From positions 1,674,001 through 1,738,000 of the forward strand of contig NZ_CP192511.1 in the NCBI RefSeq assembly GCF_050613185.1: 64,000 nt of DNA, written 5' to 3'. This DNA is from Chelonobacter sp050613185. GTDB lineage: Bacteria; Pseudomonadota; Gammaproteobacteria; Enterobacterales; Pasteurellaceae. Shown one piece after another: positions 7,805 through 16,938 of the stretch (positions within the stretch are counted from its first letter, which is position 1; the number at the start of each line of letters is the position of its first letter). The notes below the pieces were generated by a model. It saw only the letters and a list, made by a program, of their open reading frames with translations. It ran no database searches and was not told the origin of the DNA. A program made the position numbers and the translations under genes.

Positions 7805-8331
7805 TCAGTAAAAAACAGAACATATTCCAATGGATTCTGCTAAGTGGCATTTTATGTTTTAGTTTACCGGCAAGTGCGGTTTCCGGTGTGTTTGCCAAGA
7901 ATAAGGCGGTTGCGCCGTTGCAAAGTGAACATCATGCCGGCGAACGCTTACAGGTGCGGCAGTATGTGCCGTTAAATTATTCCGAGGTGGAATTGCGTAA
8001 TTTAGTCAACCGCACTTTGCGTGAAGTGGGCAGTCGCAGCGACAAACAAATTTATATTGTGTGGACCGATAAGCAGAGCCAAAAAATGGCGGCTATTTTG
8101 AAAAAAGCGCTATTGAAAAAACAGCTTGCCGCCAAACAATTAACGGTGGCGAAAAGCCAATACCGGCATGATATTTATCCGCTGTATATCGAAATTCACA
8201 GCTTTGAAGCGCAAACCCAAGCTTGTACGTTGCGTGCGGCGGAACAACGTTTGGATCCTGAGTCACAAGAATTTTGCGCCACCAAAAATAATTCGCGAGC
8301 ACAATTACGCAATCCGGCAGCCAATCCCTAA
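7801..8331 (+). CDS. rcpB: Flp pilus outer-membrane protein RcpB
   Basis: Small exported protein specific to tad loci of Pasteurellaceae, 176 aa. A signal peptide (about residues 1-26, ending SASA/VSG) is followed by a mixed domain without enzyme motifs. In Aggregatibacter RcpB is an outer-membrane component associated with the RcpA secretin. The assignment rests on position between rcpA and tadZ, size and export signal rather than on a motif. Overlaps rcpA by 4 bp. Confidence 0.82.
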   Translation: MISKKQNIFQWILLSGILCFSLPASAVSGVFAKNKAVAPLQSEHHAGERLQVRQYVPLNYSEVELRNLVNRTLREVGSRSDKQIYIVWTDKQSQKMAAILKKALLKKQLAAKQLTVAKSQYRHDIYPLYIEIHSFEAQTQACTLRAAEQRLDPESQEFCATKNNSRAQLRNPAANP

Positions 8332-8358
8332 TCACCAGAATAAACAGGAACAGAGCTT

Positions 8359-9474
8359 ATGTTGTTATCCGGCAACACCACAACGATTTTAAATCCCGGC
8401 GCAAAAGAAGTGCAGGTCATTTCCTTGCGCGAAAATGTGCGGCAGGAAATTGCGCAATTGCTACGCACGCAAGGCATGCCGGTGGTGAAAGAGATCGATC
8501 AGGATTTTTTCAGTAGTCAGAATTTACAATTCGATGCGGAAAAAATTTCCGGCATTGTAATTGACATTGAACAAATTGATGATGTCGAGTCAACGGTTAA
8601 CGCCATTTACGGTTTGATTCCGCAAGGGGTATGGTATTGCTTGGTCGGCGATAGCGATTCGATCAGCACCGCACAAACATTTCTAAACCGCGGCGTGTTG
8701 TATTTCCATTTCGGTTCGCAAAAAAGACAAATGGTGCGCCAAATTATTTCCGGTTTAAGCGTGCCACGGGTGCGCACCACGATCAATATATCGGTACTGG
8801 GCTGCAAGGGCGGTGTTGGTGCGACCTTTCTCAGCGCACAGTTGGCGAATTTGATCGCCGAGAACAAAAAAATTCCGGTGTTGCTGGCGCAGGAAAGTCG
8901 CGGTTCGCAGGATTTAGATTTGTTGTTTGACAAGCGAATACAGGCTGATGTGGTCGAATTTAGCGACTTTTTGGATCTGTTCAGCGGCGATTTGCATAAA
9001 TTAAAAGAGAGCCAGTTAGACAAATACAATTTTATTCTGCATGACCGCCCACTGTTTACCGCGAAAAAAGAGGAATTCACGGCTTATCTGCAAGAGAGTA
9101 ATAATTTTATTCTGGTGATTGAACGCAAAATGCACGCCATTCGTTTGGCAAAAAGTTTCTTGGAAGAGTGTTCCCGCGCACAACAAGCGGATTCTAAAGC
9201 GCGGCGGGTGTTTATCTGCATTAACGATCATCAGGCGGAAACGGCAAAACTGATGGCAACCGCCGATATTGAACGTCTGTTGGGACAACCGGTTGACACG
9301 GTGTTTCCTCTATTGAAAAAAACGGCGGGTAAAGTGCTGGCAGTCGATATCGGTAAGGGCGGAAAAAAAGCGCTCACAGAATTGGTGCAAAAATTACTTG
9401 GCGCAAACAATAAAGTGCGCCCGAAAAGCAAAAGCCTGTTTGTTTCACTGTTCCGTGCCATCAGCGGAAAATAA
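8359..9474 (+). CDS. tadZ: Pilus localisation protein TadZ/CpaE
   Basis: ParA/MinD-superfamily protein that places the tad machine at the cell pole. 371 aa: an N-terminal atypical receiver-like region (about 1-125), then an ATPase domain whose deviant Walker A reads GCKGGVGATFLSAQLA (about 147-162), with Thr in place of the usual second Lys/Thr pair. A basic C-terminal tail (KVRPKSKSLFVSLF) follows. AGGAACAG ribosome site before the ATG. Confidence 0.93.
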   Translation: MLLSGNTTTILNPGAKEVQVISLRENVRQEIAQLLRTQGMPVVKEIDQDFFSSQNLQFDAEKISGIVIDIEQIDDVESTVNAIYGLIPQGVWYCLVGDSDSISTAQTFLNRGVLYFHFGSQKRQMVRQIISGLSVPRVRTTINISVLGCKGGVGATFLSAQLANLIAENKKIPVLLAQESRGSQDLDLLFDKRIQADVVEFSDFLDLFSGDLHKLKESQLDKYNFILHDRPLFTAKKEEFTAYLQESNNFILVIERKMHAIRLAKSFLEECSRAQQADSKARRVFICINDHQAETAKLMATADIERLLGQPVDTVFPLLKKTAGKVLAVDIGKGGKKALTELVQKLLGANNKVRPKSKSLFVSLFRAISGK

Positions 9475-9485
9475 CGGAGTAAGTG

Positions 9486-10766
9486 ATGTTGAGTTTGGAA
9501 TTGCAGCGGTTTTTCCGTGCCGAGTTGATGAAAAACATTGATATTGAGAAATTAGACAGTTTCGCCGGCGAGCGCGATAAGTTGATTGATCAATTCCTGC
9601 AAGACATTATCCGCATTAGCGCCGAAAGCGAAAAATACCTGAGTGCGCCCGATGCCCGTTTTATGGCGGAAGCGGTGGTCGATGAAATCGAAGGCTATGG
9701 TCCGTTGCGCGAATTGATGGAAGACGAAAGCGTCAATGATATTTTGGTTAACGGCCCGGAAAATGTCTGGGTGGAACGTTACGGGATTTTGGAAAAAACC
9801 AATAAACGTTTTATTGATAATACCCAACTGACTGAAATCGCCAAACGCATGGTGGCAAAAGTCGGACGGCGGATCGACGACAGCCGTCCGCTGGTGGATT
9901 CGCGTTTACCGGACGGCAGCCGTTTGAATGTGGTGATTGAGCCGATTGCATTGGACGGCACGTCGATTTCAATCCGTAAATTCAGTAAATCGAAAAAATC
10001 GTTGCAAGAGCTGGTCAATTTCGGCTCGATGACGTTGGAAATGGCGAATTTTCTGATTATTGCCGCGCGTTCGCGGGTGAATATTATTGTGTCCGGTGGT
10101 ACCGGCTCGGGCAAAACGACCTTACTGAATGCCCTTTCCAGTTATATTTCGCCGACCGAACGGATTTTGACGTTGGAAGATACGGCGGAATTAAAATTGG
10201 ATCAGCCGCATGTGCTGCGTTTGGAAACGCGGTTAGCCGGGGTGGAACACACCGGTGAGGTCAATATGCAGGATTTGGTGATCAACGCCTTGCGGATGCG
10301 GCCGGAGCGAATCATTGTCGGGGAGTGCCGCGGTGCGGAAGCGTTTCAAATGTTGCAGGCGATGAACACCGGGCATGACGGTTCGATGTCGACTTTGCAC
10401 GCCAACAGTCCGCGTGACGCCACCGCCCGTTTGGAAAGTATGGTGATGATGGCAAGTGCGGCGTTGCCGTTGGAGGCAATCCGACGCAATATCGCTTCGG
10501 CGGTAAATTTAATTATTCAGGCTTCGCGCCTGAATGACGGTTCGCGCAAAGTCGTGAATATCACCGAAATTATGGGCATGGAAAGCGGGCAAATTGTGAT
10601 GCAGGATATTTTCAGTTACGAACCGAGTAAATATCGTGATGAAAACGGCAAAATTACCGGGCGTTTTATTTGCCACGGTTTATTGAGCCGTTCGATTGTG
10701 GCGGAGAATGCCAAAGTGTTTAATTTAAGTAACGAGTTACAGAGTATTTTCGGACAGATAGAATAA
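9486..10766 (+). CDS. tadA: Tad pilus assembly ATPase
   Basis: Hexameric secretion ATPase (CpaF/VirB11 superfamily) that powers pilus extension, 426 aa. Walker A GGTGSGKTT lies near residues 203-211. The Asp box ILTLEDTAELKL, Walker B region ERIIVGECRGAEAF and His box GSMSTLHANSPRDA are all present. A GTG at 9483 is in frame, but GGAG at 9476-9479 is properly spaced only for ATG 9486. Sits between tadZ and tadB. Confidence 0.97.
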   Translation: MLSLELQRFFRAELMKNIDIEKLDSFAGERDKLIDQFLQDIIRISAESEKYLSAPDARFMAEAVVDEIEGYGPLRELMEDESVNDILVNGPENVWVERYGILEKTNKRFIDNTQLTEIAKRMVAKVGRRIDDSRPLVDSRLPDGSRLNVVIEPIALDGTSISIRKFSKSKKSLQELVNFGSMTLEMANFLIIAARSRVNIIVSGGTGSGKTTLLNALSSYISPTERILTLEDTAELKLDQPHVLRLETRLAGVEHTGEVNMQDLVINALRMRPERIIVGECRGAEAFQMLQAMNTGHDGSMSTLHANSPRDATARLESMVMMASAALPLEAIRRNIASAVNLIIQASRLNDGSRKVVNITEIMGMESGQIVMQDIFSYEPSKYRDENGKITGRFICHGLLSRSIVAENAKVFNLSNELQSIFGQIE

Positions 10767-10779
10767 CCGGGCAGGCGGA

Positions 10780-11664
10780 ATGAATTTATATTATCTGATT
10801 TTGTTATTCGGCGTATTGTTGATTGTATTCACCTTGCTCAATTGGTTTAAGGTGAAGAAAACGGTCAGCAGTAAAGAGTACCGCACTTCGTCTTTTTTCA
10901 GCCGTTGGCTTGATACGGTATCGCTCAGGGTCAGAAAATGGCTGTATTACTTTAGTTTCGGCAAACCGAAAAATATTCCGATTCACGGCGCGGTGCTGTT
11001 TTTTATGCTGTTTATTTCCTTGCTGCTCAACAGTAAGTTTCTGAAATTCGATAATTATCTATTTTTGTTTTCGGTGATTGTGGTGTTTATCTATGCCGTG
11101 TGGTTTCTAGGCAATAAGCGCAATAAGAAAATATTTGAAAATACCTTTCCGGAAGCGATTCAGGTGATTGTGTCGGCGACGTCGTCCGGTGCCGGTTTGT
11201 TACAGGCGTTGGAACGCTGCGGACAAAATATCTACGGACCGTTGGGCAGCGAGTTTCAGCAGATTTACCGTCGTTTAGCGATTGGCGAAGATGCCTCGTC
11301 GGTCTTTGCCGACAGCTACACCCGTTATCCGTATAAGGAATATTACTATTTTATTATGATTATCAAGCTGAATTTGGCGCGCGGCGGGCAGATTCGCGAG
11401 GTGATTTCCCGTTTGGGCAAAGTGATCACCGACAGTAAAAAGATGGAACAGCGCAAAAAATCGATGACATCGGAAGCGCGAATGTCGGCAATGATCGTTG
11501 CTTGTATTCCGCTATCGTTTTTTGTGTTTATGCGTTTTTTTATGACGGAAAACTTCGACTTTGTAATGAATGATCCGAGCGGACGAATCGTATTGTATTA
11601 CGTGCTCGGCAGCGAATCATTAGGCTTGTTTATTGTCTGGTGGTTGATGAGGAAATCGACATGA
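10780..11664 (+). CDS. tadB: Tad inner-membrane platform protein TadB
   Basis: Polytopic platform protein of the T2SS F family, 294 aa, which anchors TadA at the inner membrane. Membrane helices near the N-terminus (1-20 and about 68-115) and C-terminus (about 230-292) flank a cytoplasmic T2SSF domain with FPEAIQVIVSATSSGAGLLQ. Its last codons overlap the tadC ATG. Confidence 0.92.
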   Translation: MNLYYLILLFGVLLIVFTLLNWFKVKKTVSSKEYRTSSFFSRWLDTVSLRVRKWLYYFSFGKPKNIPIHGAVLFFMLFISLLLNSKFLKFDNYLFLFSVIVVFIYAVWFLGNKRNKKIFENTFPEAIQVIVSATSSGAGLLQALERCGQNIYGPLGSEFQQIYRRLAIGEDASSVFADSYTRYPYKEYYYFIMIIKLNLARGGQIREVISRLGKVITDSKKMEQRKKSMTSEARMSAMIVACIPLSFFVFMRFFMTENFDFVMNDPSGRIVLYYVLGSESLGLFIVWWLMRKST

Positions 11665-12524
11665 TTCCGTTTGTGGCGTTTTATCTGGCGTTGATTGCAT
11701 TCGGCATAGTGGTGCTGGTGATGGCATTTTTTGCCAAACGTAATTTCAGCAAAAATATGCAGATTTTGGTGCAGGACAGTTATCCGTTGTCGCAAGAAAA
11801 TAAGAAAAAGAAAAAAGAACCTAAAAAATCGCAAAAACAACTGGAAGTGGAGCAGATTATTGCGGCTAACCATACCTTGATTCATTTTCTGTTTACGTTA
11901 GATAAAAATGTAAAAGTAAAATTCGGGCTAATTTTTATCATACTGGCGGGCTATTACGTTTTTAGCGATAACAAACGGCTGGAAGATATGATGATTCCGG
12001 CGGTTTTGATCATGATCTTTTTTGTGATTTTTCCGGCAATGTTGGGCGGTATGCTGATTAAAGGCCGCCTGAAAAAAATGATGGAGGATTTTCCCGGTTT
12101 TATTGATTTGGTGGCGGTGAATCTGCAAGTCGGTCTGAGTATCGAGGCCTCGATCAAATATGTGGCAAATGATTTTAGTACGTTGAATAAAGATTTAGCA
12201 GCAGTACTGCTGCGTATGATTCGCAAAGCCGATGTTACGGGTTTAGAGAGCGGTTTGGTGGAGTTGGCGCAATCGCTGCCGACACAGGAAGTGAAGATGT
12301 TTTGTACCGTGTTGCAGCAGAGTCTGAATTTCGGCTCGTCGATTTATGCGCATTTGATTCAGCTATCTGCCGATTTGCGTGAAATGCAGCTGTTGGTGAT
12401 TGAAGAAAAATTGGGCACATTGTCAGCCAAAATGAGTATTCCGTTAATTATTTTTATTATGGTGCCGATTATTATTCTGATTGTTGCACCGGGCTTTATG
12501 AGGGTATTTCCAAGTGTACTTTAA
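11661..12524 (+). CDS. tadC: Tad inner-membrane platform protein TadC
   Basis: Second T2SS F-family platform protein, 287 aa, partner of TadB. The frame is open from a GTG at 11640, but ATG 11661 has GAGGA at 11648-11652 and overlaps the tadB stop (ATGA), so it is preferred. A lysine-rich stretch (KKKKKEPKKSQKQ) follows the first helix. The domain core FPGFIDLVAVNLQVGLSIEAS resembles TadB's. C-terminal helix IIFIMVPIIILIVAPG. Confidence 0.92.
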   Translation: MIPFVAFYLALIAFGIVVLVMAFFAKRNFSKNMQILVQDSYPLSQENKKKKKEPKKSQKQLEVEQIIAANHTLIHFLFTLDKNVKVKFGLIFIILAGYYVFSDNKRLEDMMIPAVLIMIFFVIFPAMLGGMLIKGRLKKMMEDFPGFIDLVAVNLQVGLSIEASIKYVANDFSTLNKDLAAVLLRMIRKADVTGLESGLVELAQSLPTQEVKMFCTVLQQSLNFGSSIYAHLIQLSADLREMQLLVIEEKLGTLSAKMSIPLIIFIMVPIIILIVAPGFMRVFPSVL

Positions 12525-13281
12525 AAAAATCATTTCAGTCAGTGTGTTGGCATTATTGTTGGCAGGCTGTGTGAATCCGGCGGCAAATTCCGGCAAAACG
12601 CAATACAGCGCACAGCAAATTAGCGAAAAAGAAACCTTTTTTCAAAGCAGCGGTGATTATCGCGGCTTGATTAGCTTATATCGCGATATTTTGAGAAACG
12701 GCGAAAACAGCGCAATTCGCTATAAATTGGCGGAAAGTTACTACTACGCCGGCGACAGCAAATCCTCTAATTTTTACTTAGAACCGTTGCTCGGCGGTAA
12801 TCACGGCAAGCTCAACAAGGATATTTTTCTGTTGAAAATCAAAAACGATATTCAGCTTAAACAATATCAACAGGCGATCGTGCAAGCCGATGCCTATTTG
12901 AAACAGCAGCCGCAAGAAGGGCAGGCGTATAACTTGCGCGGCATTGCCTATGCGCATTTGGGCAATTTGGATCAAGCCTATCGTGATGTGATGTCGGCAA
13001 GAGAGCGCTTTATTTCCGACAGCGTAGCGGTGAATAATTTAGCAATGCTGAACATTTTGGATAAGCAATACCGTAACGCAGTTAATTTGCTATTGCCGCA
13101 ATATCTCAACGGTGAGAGGGAGCCGCGTTTAATTCATAATTTGGTGTTTGCTTTGGTGAAAAGCGGCGATTTGGCGTATGCCAAAGATATTATTTTGAAA
13201 GAGAAATTGAATACTTCACCGGATTTGTTGATCGGCGCATTGCAAAAAACCGAAAAGAATTCGGATAAAGTCAAACGCTAG
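12514..13281 (+). CDS. tadD: Tad pilus TPR lipoprotein TadD
   Basis: Lipoprotein with tetratricopeptide repeats, 255 aa, needed for pilus assembly in Aggregatibacter and probably a scaffold or pilotin for the secretin. Starts at GTG 12514, giving the signal MYFKKIISVSVLALLLAG with lipobox LAG-C (Cys19). TPR-like helices fill residues about 40-250 (for example GQAYNLRGIAYAHLGNLDQA). Overlaps tadC by 11 bp. Confidence 0.9.
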   Translation: MYFKKIISVSVLALLLAGCVNPAANSGKTQYSAQQISEKETFFQSSGDYRGLISLYRDILRNGENSAIRYKLAESYYYAGDSKSSNFYLEPLLGGNHGKLNKDIFLLKIKNDIQLKQYQQAIVQADAYLKQQPQEGQAYNLRGIAYAHLGNLDQAYRDVMSARERFISDSVAVNNLAMLNILDKQYRNAVNLLLPQYLNGEREPRLIHNLVFALVKSGDLAYAKDIILKEKLNTSPDLLIGALQKTEKNSDKVKR

Positions 13282-13307
13282 CAACGGTTGCGCACGGAGT
13301 AGCGGAG

Positions 13308-13841
13308 ATGAAAAGTATAAAGCAATTTTTACGTAGTGTACGAGGCGTTTCAAGCGTTGAATTCGCTTTAACCGTGCCGTTCTTTATTTTGCTGTTGAGC
13401 ATGGTGTTTGAGCTGGCAAGAATCAGCCTACTCTCCGCTTATTTGGATTTTGCCTTGAGCGAAGCGTCGCGTGAAGCCAAAAATCGTTATCTCGGTAGCG
13501 GGGATTATCAACGGATTTTTGAACAAAAATTAAAAGATGAAAAAATTTGGCGGTTTTTAAATGCAGGCGGCACGTTTCAAATTCAAACTGATTATGCCGA
13601 TGATTTGCGCGCACTGTTACAGAATCGCTATCGTGAGCCGACATTCGACAAAGACGGCAAACCGGTTGCACCGATCGGCTCAAATGCAGGTTTGGCGCGT
13701 TATTCGTTTACTTATACCCATAACTCGTGGATTCCGTTGGTGCCGCAGGAATGGTTCACGCCGATTTTTCAGCGTCAAATTGTGGTGGTACAGGAGTATG
13801 AACGTTCTTTGTTCCCGTTTGTGTCAGACGGTTTATTGTGA
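13308..13841 (+). CDS. tadE: Tad pseudopilin TadE
   Basis: Pseudopilin, 177 aa. Leader MKSIKQFLRSVRG is cleaved after Gly13, giving VSSVEFALTVPFFI with Glu+5, the TadE-type mature start. One N-terminal helix, then a soluble domain with aromatic-rich C-terminus. Processed by TadV in Aggregatibacter. GGAG ribosome site. Its stop is followed at once by tadF, and both share the TadE/G-like N-terminal fold. Confidence 0.92.
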   Translation: MKSIKQFLRSVRGVSSVEFALTVPFFILLLSMVFELARISLLSAYLDFALSEASREAKNRYLGSGDYQRIFEQKLKDEKIWRFLNAGGTFQIQTDYADDLRALLQNRYREPTFDKDGKPVAPIGSNAGLARYSFTYTHNSWIPLVPQEWFTPIFQRQIVVVQEYERSLFPFVSDGLL

Positions 13842-13864
13842 TTATTGGAAAACAGCAGGTTGTG

Positions 13865-14401
13865 ATGTTACGGATTAAACGGCGTTTACTGGCTAATCAG
13901 CAAGGCTCGGTGAGTATTGAGTTTATCTTTGCCGCCATGTTTTTATTGATTATTTTTGCCTTTATGGTGGATTTGGTTACGTTGCGATCTACCTTAGGCA
14001 AATTGGATCGTACCAGCAACAGCTTGGTGAATATTTTGCGTGAAAGAACGCAGTTTTATGCCGGAAGGGCTGAGATTAACGCTCAGGACGCTGCGGATTT
14101 AAAAAGTTTAGCGCAGGGGATGTTGCAGTTAAATCAACCGATCGGAATCTTTCTTGAACGTTGGGGAGAAGAGCAAAACGGGGTTATTTCTCTAGGCGAT
14201 GAGAATTGCCGTCCGGCAGTGAGTTTAACTCGGCAGGCGAACTTATCCCCGCGTTCGGAAATTTCCAATACCCGTCGCATTCCGTTATATCAAGTGACGT
14301 TATGTACCGAAACCGGCAGTTTATTTCGGGCAATGCTGCTGGATAAAGAAAACCGAACCAATAATTTTGTGCGCTCTTCTTCGATTGCTGTGAGTCGTTA
14401 G
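13865..14401 (+). CDS. tadF: Tad pseudopilin TadF
   Basis: Pseudopilin, 178 aa from ATG 13865. Leader MLRIKRRLLANQQG (14 residues) precedes SVSIEFIFAAMFLL, with Glu+5 after the Gly cleavage site. A GTG at 13838 overlaps the tadE stop and would add nine residues; the ATG gives the more normal leader and has AGCAGG upstream, but the coupled GTG cannot be excluded. Role as TadE, likely a minor subunit at the pilus base. Confidence 0.88.
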   Translation: MLRIKRRLLANQQGSVSIEFIFAAMFLLIIFAFMVDLVTLRSTLGKLDRTSNSLVNILRERTQFYAGRAEINAQDAADLKSLAQGMLQLNQPIGIFLERWGEEQNGVISLGDENCRPAVSLTRQANLSPRSEISNTRRIPLYQVTLCTETGSLFRAMLLDKENRTNNFVRSSSIAVSR

Positions 14402-14428
14402 GGCTGGGAACGAGTGGAGGTTTAACTA

Positions 14429-15982
14429 ATGAAAATGGTCTCTTGGTTAAAACAACAGCTTGCTATTTTTTGGCAGGATCAGCGCGGCGTGTATATGATT
14501 ATGGTCGGGCTGCTGAGTTTTGTATTGCTGGCGATCACCGCACTTGCGGTGGATGGCAGCGGTTTATTACTGGATAAAGCCCGTTTAGGCGACAGTATGG
14601 AACAAGCCACCATGGCGCTGGCGGCGGAGAATAATTTAAACCGTAATGATGAGCACCGTTTAGATGAGAATTATGCGACTAAGGGGGAGCGGTTAGTCAA
14701 AGATGCCTTTTTCTTTAACAACAGCAAGGTACATCGGCGCGATCAAGAGTTGATTAAAGGCTATATCCGCGCCTATATGCCGAATGTGAAATTTTTTCAG
14801 GATTTCGATTACGATTGCACTTTCCGCCAATTGAAAGATGACAAAGGCAATATTATCAATACGCCGATTGTGTGCTGGGCAAACGGCGAAGTGAAACGCC
14901 CGTCTTGGTTGTTTTTAAATGATGTCAAAACCACCTTTGCCAAAGAGGAGCGGATCAGTTCCAGCGGTATTGCGGCAATTAAACAGGCTTCGGTGATTCC
15001 GTTGGATGTGATGGTGGTGGCGGATTTGTCTACGTCGATGAACTGGATTACCACAGAACGGCGTACGCCTTATTATCATAGGGAAGAAAGCAAATTAACC
15101 ATTTTAAAATCGGTGATGAGTGAAATTTCCGATATTTTGCTTGATACTAATCCGGCAAAAGCCAGCCCGTATAATCGGTTGGGCTTTGTTTCTTTTGCCG
15201 TCGGTGCGCAGCAGCTTGGCGACACTGGAAATTGTGTGATCCCTTTTTACGGACGGAATGGCGAAACATCGGATCAAAGTTCAAATGCGATTGTCACTAG
15301 AATTAGAAATGGAGATATTGGCGGCTTTTTAAATTATTTTCCGAGATATATTGACTATGATAAAACGATTAACAGTATTCGCTCTTTCGATGGCAAGCAA
15401 AAACGCTATCCGTTGCATTATCCGAAAGGGCGGTGGTGCTTGTCTAACAACCGTCAACACAATACGACGCAGGCATGGTTTGGCGTGAAGGATAAAGCGG
15501 TGTTGAAATCCGAGTTTAGCCGGTTGTCTGCCTTCGGTGCCACTTTGGTCAGCTCCGGAACATTAATCGGTGCTAATTTGGTTATGGACAAAAATACCAA
15601 TGTGAATATCGATGAAATCAAGGAAAATACCCAACGGATTTTGTTAATTTTATCCGACGGACAAGACGAGATGACCGGAGAAAATACTTTGGGGGAAAAT
15701 AATTATCGCAATATTACCAAGAAGCTGATTGAAAAGGGAATGTGTACCGAAATCCGCAACCAGATGAATAGCCTGCAAGATCCGCGTTTCCGTGTCAGAC
15801 CGAGCCGAATTGCATTTGTGGTATTCGGTTATACGCAAAGTGCGGATCAAGAGGCCGCATGGAAACATTGTGTCGGCGCAACCAATTATTATCGTGCGGA
15901 CAATAAAACCGAACTACTCAATGTGTTTAAACAAATTATCGGCTTCGAGGAAGAAGTCGGACGACCAACTTTTCAGTTTTAA
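14429..15982 (+). CDS. tadG: Tad locus protein TadG with von Willebrand A domain
   Basis: Membrane-anchored protein, 517 aa, last of the classical tad genes. The N-terminal TadG-like hydrophobic segment (about 17-40) is followed by a vWA domain beginning near residue 189 with the metal-binding DLSTS motif (DxSxS) and later ILLILSDGQDEMTGENT. Probably anchors or tethers the pilus at the cell surface. GGAGG ribosome site. An uptake signal sequence lies near 15838. Confidence 0.92.
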   Translation: MKMVSWLKQQLAIFWQDQRGVYMIMVGLLSFVLLAITALAVDGSGLLLDKARLGDSMEQATMALAAENNLNRNDEHRLDENYATKGERLVKDAFFFNNSKVHRRDQELIKGYIRAYMPNVKFFQDFDYDCTFRQLKDDKGNIINTPIVCWANGEVKRPSWLFLNDVKTTFAKEERISSSGIAAIKQASVIPLDVMVVADLSTSMNWITTERRTPYYHREESKLTILKSVMSEISDILLDTNPAKASPYNRLGFVSFAVGAQQLGDTGNCVIPFYGRNGETSDQSSNAIVTRIRNGDIGGFLNYFPRYIDYDKTINSIRSFDGKQKRYPLHYPKGRWCLSNNRQHNTTQAWFGVKDKAVLKSEFSRLSAFGATLVSSGTLIGANLVMDKNTNVNIDEIKENTQRILLILSDGQDEMTGENTLGENNYRNITKKLIEKGMCTEIRNQMNSLQDPRFRVRPSRIAFVVFGYTQSADQEAAWKHCVGATNYYRADNKTELLNVFKQIIGFEEEVGRPTFQF

Positions 15983-16006
15983 CCAAATCAATTACAAGAG
16001 GATATT

Positions 16007-16855
16007 ATGCAGTTATTCAAATCAAAAACCGTGGCACTGGGCGCATTGTTGCTGGGGTTGTTTTCGTTCAATGCCACGGCACAGGACAAAGATTATCGCT
16101 ATTATGAAAATGCCAAAATCGCGGTGAATTATAATGGCGAGGTCGGCTACCTGTTGCAAAAACTTGCCGATCAAATGAAAGTCGGCTACTTGTCTTATAA
16201 CGCCGATTCGTCGCAGCCGATTGTGATTAAACAAGCGGAAACGCAAACGCTGAGAGCGTTATTGGACTCCGTCAACGGGCAATTAAAAGGCAATACCGTG
16301 CAGTTTGATACCCTTGGCAACCGCACTTTGTTAGTGTTGTCGGACGGCAAAGAACCGATTGTGCGGCAATATATCGGACCGATGGTTTTCGGGGGCGAGC
16401 AGCCGCAGCAAAACAATATCCAAGTCACCTTACCTGAAACGAAAAAAGGCGATACGATCGGTGCGGTAGAGGCGAGTGATAATGCAGCGGAAGAACAGTT
16501 ATCCGAAGCCGATCAAAAAATACGCGAGAAAGAAACCAAGATTATTGACGCGATTATTCAAGAAAGCGCCGATGAAAAAGTGTTGGCTAAATATAAAAAG
16601 AAAAAATCGCCCGAATATCGGGCGCTGCCTAACACGCCGTTGTTAGGTTTGGAAGATATTAAATCCACACCGATCAGCACTTTTTTACTGTTTTCACCGG
16701 AAACTGATGTCAACGAGTATTCAGTGAAAGGTCCGTTTGAAAAAATCGGCAAATGGGGCAGTGTGATTGCGATTTCACATAAAACTTGGAAAGCGCCGGT
16801 TGAAATTCGTGTATTTAACAGCGAAAAAGAAGAATTGCGGCTGCTGAAAAAATAG
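16007..16855 (+). CDS. Exported protein with DotD/secretin N0-like domain, downstream of tadG
   Basis: 282 aa with a signal peptide ending near residue 25 (NATA-QDKD). Residues about 38-115 read like a secretin N0/DotD domain: VNYNGEVGYLLQKLADQM, then PIVIKQAETQTLRALLDSV, then a strand LLVLSDGK, matching the beta-alpha-beta-beta-alpha-beta pattern of DotD and STN domains. The remainder is charged (about 150-200) with a final small domain and no known motif. It is 24 bp after tadG with its own AGAGGA site, so it is probably co-transcribed. It may be a secretin-assembly factor for the Flp machine. Fold assignment is by pattern only. Confidence 0.65.
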   Translation: MQLFKSKTVALGALLLGLFSFNATAQDKDYRYYENAKIAVNYNGEVGYLLQKLADQMKVGYLSYNADSSQPIVIKQAETQTLRALLDSVNGQLKGNTVQFDTLGNRTLLVLSDGKEPIVRQYIGPMVFGGEQPQQNNIQVTLPETKKGDTIGAVEASDNAAEEQLSEADQKIREKETKIIDAIIQESADEKVLAKYKKKKSPEYRALPNTPLLGLEDIKSTPISTFLLFSPETDVNEYSVKGPFEKIGKWGSVIAISHKTWKAPVEIRVFNSEKEELRLLKK

Positions 16856-16938
16856 TCTTTGCTTGTTTGACCGCACTTTTAATTAACCACACTTACCTTT
16901 CTATTGTTTAGGTTCTGCTGGTCTGAGCCGCGCTTTGT

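Noticed and set aside
8359..12524. Long minus-strand frames inside tadZ, tadA and tadC
   Set aside because: Shadows of well-supported tad genes; none has a family signature or ribosome site.
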